Shown one piece after another: positions 58,797 to 64,000 of a stretch of 64,000 bases of DNA. Where the stretch lies: positions 1 through 64,000 of the forward strand of contig NZ_FXAN01000033.1 of the NCBI RefSeq assembly GCF_900176645.1, written 5' to 3'. How positions within the stretch are numbered: the first letter of the stretch is position 1; each line of letters opens with the position of its first letter. This DNA comes from Burkholderia singularis. GTDB taxonomy: Bacteria > Pseudomonadota > Gammaproteobacteria > Burkholderiales > Burkholderiaceae. The notes under the pieces are model-generated. The model was not told the DNA's origin. It saw nothing but the letters and a program-made list of their open reading frames with translations, and searched no databases. Position numbers and translations under genes: made by a program.

Positions 58797-59677
58797 GCGT
58801 ATTGCACCCTGCGCTCGACGAAACGGAACTGGATCACCGTCAGCACGACGACGATCGCCATCAGCACGACCGACTGCGCGCCGGAGCTGCCGATATCGAG
58901 CCCCTGAAACCCTTCCGCGTAGATCTTGTAGATCAGCGTCTTCGTGCTTTGCGCGGGACCGCCCGCGGTGGCGGCGTCGATCACCGGGAACGTATCGAAG
59001 AACGCGTAGACGAGATTGACGACGAGCAGAAAGAAGCTCGTCGGCGACAACAGCGGCAGCGCGATATCGAAGAAACGCCGTACCGGGCCCGCGCCGTCGA
59101 TCGCCGCCGCCTCGATCAGCGAACGCGGCATCGCCTGCAGGCCCGCATAGAAAAACAGAAAGTTGTAGCTCAACTGCTTCCACACCGACGCGATCACGAC
59201 GAGCAGCATCGCCTGTTCGCCGTTCAACGCATGATTCCAGACGATGCCGGCTCGCGCGAGCGCGTAGGTGAGCACGCCGATGCTCGGATTGAACAGGAAC
59301 GCCCACAATACGGCGGCGATCGTCGGCGCGACGGCATACGGCCAGATCAGCAGCGTGCGATACGCGCGCGCGCCGCGCACCACCCGGTCGGCGCACGCGG
59401 CGAGCACAAGCGCCACGGCGAGTCCGGTCACGGTCACGCACGCGCTGAACACGAGCGTCGTCTTAAACGATTCAACATAGAGCGGATCGGCAAAGAGGCG
59501 CGTGAAATTGCCCAAGCCGACGAATTCGCTCGACGTGCCGAACGCATCCTGCATTTGCGTCGATTGCCAGAGCGCAACGCCTGCCGGCCAGACGAAAAAG
59601 ACCGCGGTGATCGCGAGCTGCGGCGCGACCAGCAGATACGGCAGCACACTCGCGCCGAAATGGGAACGGGAAGTCAT
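58793..59677 (-). CDS. ugpA: sn-glycerol-3-phosphate ABC transporter permease UgpA
   Basis: 294 residues from the ATG at 59677; upstream codons in this frame belong to the intergenic region. Six hydrophobic segments ([20 protein letters not shown] at the start) and EAA motif [20 protein letters not shown]. It pairs with UgpE. The 241-base gap to ugpB is unusually wide for this operon and holds no clear gene. Confidence 0.95.
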   Translation of the reverse strand: MTSRSHFGASVLPYLLVAPQLAITAVFFVWPAGVALWQSTQMQDAFGTSSEFVGLGNFTRLFADPLYVESFKTTLVFSACVTVTGLAVALVLAACADRVVRGARAYRTLLIWPYAVAPTIAAVLWAFLFNPSIGVLTYALARAGIVWNHALNGEQAMLLVVIASVWKQLSYNFLFFYAGLQAMPRSLIEAAAIDGAGPVRRFFDIALPLLSPTSFFLLVVNLVYAFFDTFPVIDAATAGGPAQSTKTLIYKIYAEGFQGLDIGSSGAQSVVLMAIVVVLTVIQFRFVERRVQYA

Positions 59678-59918
59678 CGGATCGATATCGAACGCGCAGG
59701 GGAGGAAAGCGGCCGCGTGCCGGCGGTGCTGCCGTCGCTGCCGCTGGGCGGACACCGCGCGGCAGTGGCCATGAACGCGGGCGTAGTCATCGCGGTTTCA
59801 ACGGGGGCGGGCTTAGCGGCCGTCATCATCGCAGCAGCCACAGCGGCGGCGAAGCGCACCGCGCACGCGCGCCGGCGACAGCACGTTTCGCGCGCGGCGC
59901 ACCACGGCGGCCGATCAC

Positions 59919-61250
59919 TCAGCTACCCGATTTCTCGAAGCGGCGCAGCAGTTCGTCGCCGCGCGCCACGGCCGAATCGAGCGCGGCTTTCGGCGTCTTT
60001 TTCTGTGCCCACACCTGCTCAAGCTCTTCGTCGACGATCGTGCGGATCTGCGGCATGTTGCCAAGCCGCAATCCCTTCGTATACGGCAGCGGCGGCTTGT
60101 TCATCATCTGCCTGATCGCGGTGTCCGAGCCCGGATGCTTCGCGTAGAAGCCCTGCTCGCGCGTGAGATCGTATGCGGCCGTCGTCACCGGCAGATAGCC
60201 CGTGTCCTGGTGCCACTTCGCCGCGACGGCCGGCGAGCGCAGGTATGACAGGAATTTCGCAACGCCCTTGTACGTGTTCGCATCCTTGCCCGCCAGCACC
60301 CACAGGCTCGCGCCGCCGATGATCGCATTCTGCGGCGCGCCCTTCACGTTCGCGTCATACGGCATCATTCCAGTGCCGAAATCGAACTTCGCGTATTTGC
60401 GGATCGTCGCGAGCGCGCCCGACGACGTGGTCATGATCGCGCAGTCGCCGCTGTAGAACTTCGCGCTTGCCTCGTCCTTGCGGCCAACGTACGTGAACGT
60501 GCCTTCCTTCGCCATGTCCTGCAGGAACTGGATGTGCGCGACCTGTTGCGGCTGGTTGAACGAAAGCGCGGCGTCCGCGCCGTCGAAGCCGTTATTGCGC
60601 GTCGCGAACGGCAGCCCGTGCCATGCGCTGTAATTTTCGAGCTGGATCCAGCCCTGCCAGCCCGTCGTATAGCCGCACACGTAGCCCGCTTTCTTCAGCT
60701 TTTGCGCGTCGGCTCTCACGTCGGCCCAGGTTTTCGGCGGCTGGTTCGGATCGAGTCCCGCTTTCTTGAACGCATCCTTGTTGTAATACAACACGGGGGT
60801 CGAACTGTTGAAAGGCATCGAGACGAGATGCCCCGTCTTCGCGTCGCTGTAATAGCTCGCGATCGTCGGCACGAAAGCCTGTTCGTCGAGCGGCACGCCC
60901 GCATGCGCGAACACGTCGGAGACCGGCAGCACGGCCTTTTTCGCCTGCATCATCGTCGCGGTGCCGACTTCGTACACTTGGAGAATCGCCGGCGCGTCGC
61001 CACTGCGGTACGCGGCGATGCCCGCCGCGAGCGCCTGATCGTAGGCCCCCTTGTAGACCGGCACGATCTTGTAATCGCCTTGCGACGCGTTGAACTGCGC
61101 CGCGATCTCGTTCACGCGCTCGCCGAGCGCCGCCTCCATCGCGTGCCAGAACTGAATCTCGGTTGCCGCGCACGCGGCGTGCTGCGCGCCGAACCATAGC
61201 GCGGCGGCGCACGCGAGCGAACGAACCAGCCTCTTGTTCTTGTATTTCAT
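59919..61250 (-). CDS. ugpB: sn-glycerol-3-phosphate-binding periplasmic protein
   Basis: 443 residues from the ATG at 61250. A signal peptide ([20 protein letters not shown]) leads to the solute-binding domain, with [60 protein letters not shown] and [10 protein letters not shown] conserved in UgpB. It captures glycerol-3-phosphate and glycerophosphodiesters. It is the first gene of the operon. Confidence 0.96.
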   Translation of the reverse strand: MKYKNKRLVRSLACAAALWFGAQHAACAATEIQFWHAMEAALGERVNEIAAQFNASQGDYKIVPVYKGAYDQALAAGIAAYRSGDAPAILQVYEVGTATMMQAKKAVLPVSDVFAHAGVPLDEQAFVPTIASYYSDAKTGHLVSMPFNSSTPVLYYNKDAFKKAGLDPNQPPKTWADVRADAQKLKKAGYVCGYTTGWQGWIQLENYSAWHGLPFATRNNGFDGADAALSFNQPQQVAHIQFLQDMAKEGTFTYVGRKDEASAKFYSGDCAIMTTSSGALATIRKYAKFDFGTGMMPYDANVKGAPQNAIIGGASLWVLAGKDANTYKGVAKFLSYLRSPAVAAKWHQDTGYLPVTTAAYDLTREQGFYAKHPGSDTAIRQMMNKPPLPYTKGLRLGNMPQIRTIVDEELEQVWAQKKTPKAALDSAVARGDELLRRFEKSGS

Positions 61251-61343
61251 CGACTTCTCTCCTTGACTCCCCCACGAGGGCAAAATCGCGCCGCCCAGCC
61301 CGGCGTGCGTTGCACCGGCGCCGGACGCGGCGAATCCGGCAGT

Positions 61344-62585
61344 CTAGTTTTCGTCTATGACAAACAGGCGTTGATGCTCTTTGACCGCGAAGCGATCGGT
61401 CATGCCGGCGATGTAGTGCGCGACGAGACGCGGCTGCCGCGCAGTGTCGGGCGTCTGATAATCGGGCGGCAACAGGCGCGGATCGCCGATGAACGCGTTG
61501 AAAAGCGCGGTAATGATCCGCTGCGCCTTGCTCGCCATGCGCATCACGCGATAGTGGCGGTACAGGTTCTTGAACAGGAAGCGCTTGAGCGCCGCGGCCT
61601 GCGCAGCGATGCGCTCGCTATGCGCGACGATGGGCGGCGCCGCGCGCACGTCGTCAAGCGAGGTGGGCGCATGGCGCGCGAGATTGCGCATCGTCTCGTC
61701 GATCAGATCGACGATCAGCGTATTGATGATCCGGCGCACCGTCTCGTGAACGAGGCGCCGGCCTTCGAGATGCGGATACTCGGCAAGCGCCGCCGCGTAA
61801 TGGCTCTGCCATAGCTCGAGTTCGGCGAGCTGCGCGATCGTGATGAGGCCGGAGCGCAGACCGTCGTCGACGTCGTGATTGTTGTATGCGATCTCGTCCG
61901 CGATGTTCGCGAGTTGCGCCTCGAGCGACGGCTGACGGCCTTGCAGGAACCGCTCGCCAAGTTCGCCGAGCTTGCGCGCGTTGTCGCGCGAACAATGCTT
62001 CAAAATGCCTTCGCGCGTCTCGAAGCATAAATTGAGTCCGTTGAACGCGCCGTAGTGCTCTTCGAGTTCGTCGACGACGGCAAGGCTCTGCAAATTGTGC
62101 TCGAAGCCGCCGTAGTCGCGCATGCACGCGTTGAGCGCGTCCTGCCCCGCATGGCCGAACGGCGTATGGCCGAGATCGTGCGCGAGCGAGATCGCTTCGA
62201 CAAGATCCTCGTTCAGGCGCAGGTTGCGCGCGACCGAACGGGCAATCTGCGCGACTTCGAGGCTATGCGTGAGCCGCGTGCGGAACAGGTCGCCTTCGTG
62301 GTTCACAAACACTTGCGTCTTGTATTCGAGACGCCTGAACGCGGTGGAATGGACGATGCGGTCGCGATCGCGCTGGAATTCGGTGCGCGCGGCAGGCGGA
62401 GGCTCGGGATGGCGCCGGCCGCGCGACTGCGACGCGTGCGCCGCATAGGGCGCAAGATGCGCTTCGAGCGCGGCGGTCGTCGGCGCGGCGACGGGCACGC
62501 AGCCGGCCTCGCCTATGCGTGCGTGCCGCGCATCGTGGGAATCGCCGCGCGCTTGGCCCGGAATGCTGCCGGATGTTTCGCTCAC
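61344..62585 (-). CDS. dgt: dGTPase-like HD-domain triphosphohydrolase
   Basis: 413 residues. HD-domain metal ligands are His in [20 protein letters not shown], His-Asp in [20 protein letters not shown], and Asp in [20 protein letters not shown]. The [20 protein letters not shown] motif is diagnostic of the type 2 dGTPase-like subfamily, which removes triphosphate from deoxynucleotides. The first 50 residues are variable. The gene lies just after aroB, as is common in beta-proteobacteria. Confidence 0.94.
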   Translation of the reverse strand: MSETSGSIPGQARGDSHDARHARIGEAGCVPVAAPTTAALEAHLAPYAAHASQSRGRRHPEPPPAARTEFQRDRDRIVHSTAFRRLEYKTQVFVNHEGDLFRTRLTHSLEVAQIARSVARNLRLNEDLVEAISLAHDLGHTPFGHAGQDALNACMRDYGGFEHNLQSLAVVDELEEHYGAFNGLNLCFETREGILKHCSRDNARKLGELGERFLQGRQPSLEAQLANIADEIAYNNHDVDDGLRSGLITIAQLAELELWQSHYAAALAEYPHLEGRRLVHETVRRIINTLIVDLIDETMRNLARHAPTSLDDVRAAPPIVAHSERIAAQAAALKRFLFKNLYRHYRVMRMASKAQRIITALFNAFIGDPRLLPPDYQTPDTARQPRLVAHYIAGMTDRFAVKEHQRLFVIDEN

Positions 62586-62632
62586 CGTATCGTGTCCTCC
62601 ACGTCAATGGCGCCGGCTCGGCCCGCGCCGCG

Positions 62633-63712
62633 TTACCGGATGCTGGCCGCAAGCGCCGCGGCAACGGCATCGTCCGGCGCCGCGGTGACGATCGCTTCGC
62701 CCAGGCGCTTGAGCAAGACGAACTTGATCGCGCCCGCTTCCGCCTTCTTGTCGACGCGCATCAGCTCGACATAGCGGTCGTCGCCGAGATCGGGGGCCCG
62801 CGTCGGCAGATGCGCGGCCTCGACGAGCCTCGCAAGCCGCGCCCGCGACGCGTCATCGAGATGGCCTGCGCGCACCGACAGATCGGCCGCCATCACCATC
62901 CCGCAGCCAACCGCCTCGCCGTGCAGCCATTCGCCATAGCCGAGGCCCGCCTCGATCGCATGCCCGAACGTATGGCCGAAATTGAGGATCGCGCGCAGGC
63001 CGCCCTCGCGCTCGTCCGCCGCGACCACGCTCGCCTTGATCTCGCACGAGCGTTTGACCGCGTGTGCGAGCGCCTGCGGATCGCGCCGGTTCAGCGCGGC
63101 GATGTTCGCCTCGATCCAGTCGAAAAATGCCGCGTCGGCGATCGCGCCCGTCTTGATGACCTCGGCAATGCCCGCCGCAAGCTCGCGAGCGGGCAGGCTG
63201 CCGAGCGCGCCGATGTCGGAGATGACCGCTTGCGGCTGATAAAACGCGCCGATCATGTTCTTGCCGAGCGGATGATTGATGCCCGTCTTGCCGCCGACCG
63301 ATGAATCGACCTGCGCCAGCAGCGTCGTCGGCACCTGGATGAAAGGCACGCCGCGCATATAGCACGCGGCGGCAAAGCCCGTCATGTCGCCGATCACGCC
63401 ACCGCCCAAGGCGATCAGCGTCGTCTTGCGATCCGCCCGCTCGCTGAGCAAGCCGTCGAAGATCAAATTCAGCGTTTCCCAGTTCTTGTACGCTTCGCCA
63501 TCGGGCAATGCGACACTCGACACGCGCTTGCCGAGCGGCGCGAGCGCCGCGCGCAACGTATCGCCATATAGCGGATCGACGGTCGTGTTCGTGACGATCG
63601 TGACGGACGAACCCGCGAGGTGCGGTGCATAAAGCTCGGTGCGGCCGATGAGGCCGGTGCCGATATGAATCGGATAGGCGCGCTCGCCCAGATCGACGTT
63701 GACGGTAATCAT
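62633..63712 (-). CDS. aroB: 3-dehydroquinate synthase
   Basis: 359 residues from the ATG at 63712. NAD- and metal-binding motifs: [50 protein letters not shown], and the metal-binding [20 protein letters not shown]. It makes the first ring of the shikimate pathway. It lies 184 bases downstream of aroK, with dgt following. Confidence 0.97.
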   Translation of the reverse strand: MITVNVDLGERAYPIHIGTGLIGRTELYAPHLAGSSVTIVTNTTVDPLYGDTLRAALAPLGKRVSSVALPDGEAYKNWETLNLIFDGLLSERADRKTTLIALGGGVIGDMTGFAAACYMRGVPFIQVPTTLLAQVDSSVGGKTGINHPLGKNMIGAFYQPQAVISDIGALGSLPARELAAGIAEVIKTGAIADAAFFDWIEANIAALNRRDPQALAHAVKRSCEIKASVVAADEREGGLRAILNFGHTFGHAIEAGLGYGEWLHGEAVGCGMVMAADLSVRAGHLDDASRARLARLVEAAHLPTRAPDLGDDRYVELMRVDKKAEAGAIKFVLLKRLGEAIVTAAPDDAVAAALAASIR

Positions 63713-63896
63713 ATGAAGTCTGCTGACAAATGAAACGGGCACGGGTGAGCGCGACGCCGGCCGCTCGCCGCTCCCTGCAGGGAATTTCCGTTGGGCGACG
63801 CTCGGAAAACCGCTCCGCGAAAGAAGGCCCGCTTCGAAGACGCCCCGAGCGGTATTCGCTGCGCAGCACGCAACGCCGGGCATTCGCACACACGCT

Positions 63897-64000
63897 TCAT
63901 CTGTCGACAGACCCGAGCATCGGCTTCGCGACGACGCCCGCCATTTCGAGCTGCATCAGCACCATGTTGACGAGCCCGTTGACGGACGGCCTGCCGGTTT
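63897..64000 (-). CDS. aroK: Shikimate kinase, C-terminal end (partial)
   Basis: The minus strand reads [20 protein letters not shown] and ends VDR before a stop at 63897-63899. The '[16 protein letters not shown]' segment fits the C-terminus of beta-proteobacterial AroK, and aroK-aroB is the usual gene pair. The rest of the gene lies beyond the window, so the call depends on a short tail and position. Confidence 0.75.
   Translation of the reverse strand, partial: TGRPSVNGLVNMVLMQLEMAGVVAKPMLGSVDR

Overview
The window looks like chromosome 1 of a Burkholderia of the pseudomallei/thailandensis group (inference from gene order and protein sequence: sspAB-petABC, mlaFEDACB-ibaG-murA-hisGDCB-marC-hisHAFIE-tatABC, thiOSGE, gltBD, ugpBAECQ and aroKB-dgt, all very GC-rich). 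The exact species cannot be fixed from sequence reading alone. The first 14.7 kb is clearly different: lower GC, short hypothetical genes, two tyrosine recombinases and repeated attachment sequences.

Positions 1-14772 form a tandem of two integrated elements stacked on the 3' end of tRNA-Thr(TGT) (14697-14772, minus). A 47-bp direct repeat equal to the 3' part of the tRNA lies at 5650-5696 and 14696-14742. Element A (window start to 5696; its far end is outside) has a P4-type integrase, a hypothetical gene, an AlpA-like regulator, a small basic protein and a DUF3987 protein, a layout typical of phage-satellite-like islands. Element B (about 9.05 kb) looks like an integrated mobilizable plasmid. 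It has a tyrosine integrase, an AbrB/Doc toxin-antitoxin pair, a TraK-like gene divergent from a MobC/TraJ-like ribbon-helix-helix gene around an oriT-like gap, a replication module with a possible internal origin, and only three type IV secretion genes (VirB5, a small lipoprotein-like gene, VirB6). No relaxase, VirB4 or coupling protein is present. Three copies of a strong palindrome (core TTCTCGCATGCGAGAA) follow virB6.

From 14.8 kb the core chromosome begins. 14.8-19 kb: sspA-sspB and the cytochrome bc1 genes petA-petB-petC. 19-21 kb: a Nif3-family gene divergent from a DegQ/HtrA-type protease. 21.2-39.4 kb is one long minus-strand gene series reading mlaFEDACB (phospholipid trafficking), a YadGH-type ABC exporter, ibaG (BolA), murA, hisGDCB, marC, hisHAFIE, a small membrane protein, a HIT protein and tatABC. 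39.5-43.6 kb: thiamine genes thiO-thiS-thiG-thiE led by a recognisable TPP riboswitch. 44-47.4 kb: an SbmA/YddA-type ABC transporter and an alanine/sodium symporter. 47.6-53.9 kb: glutamate synthase gltB-gltD. 54.2-54.9 kb: a RAYT-like HUH protein whose catalytic residues are all substituted. 55.1-55.8 kb: an OmpW porin. 56-61.3 kb: the glycerol-3-phosphate uptake operon ugpB-A-E-C-Q. 61.3-64 kb: dgt, aroB and the 3' end of aroK.

The points most worth following are the stripped-down conjugation module of element B with its palindromes and plasmid-like control regions, the tandem use of one tRNA site, and the catalytically dead HUH protein upstream of gltB.
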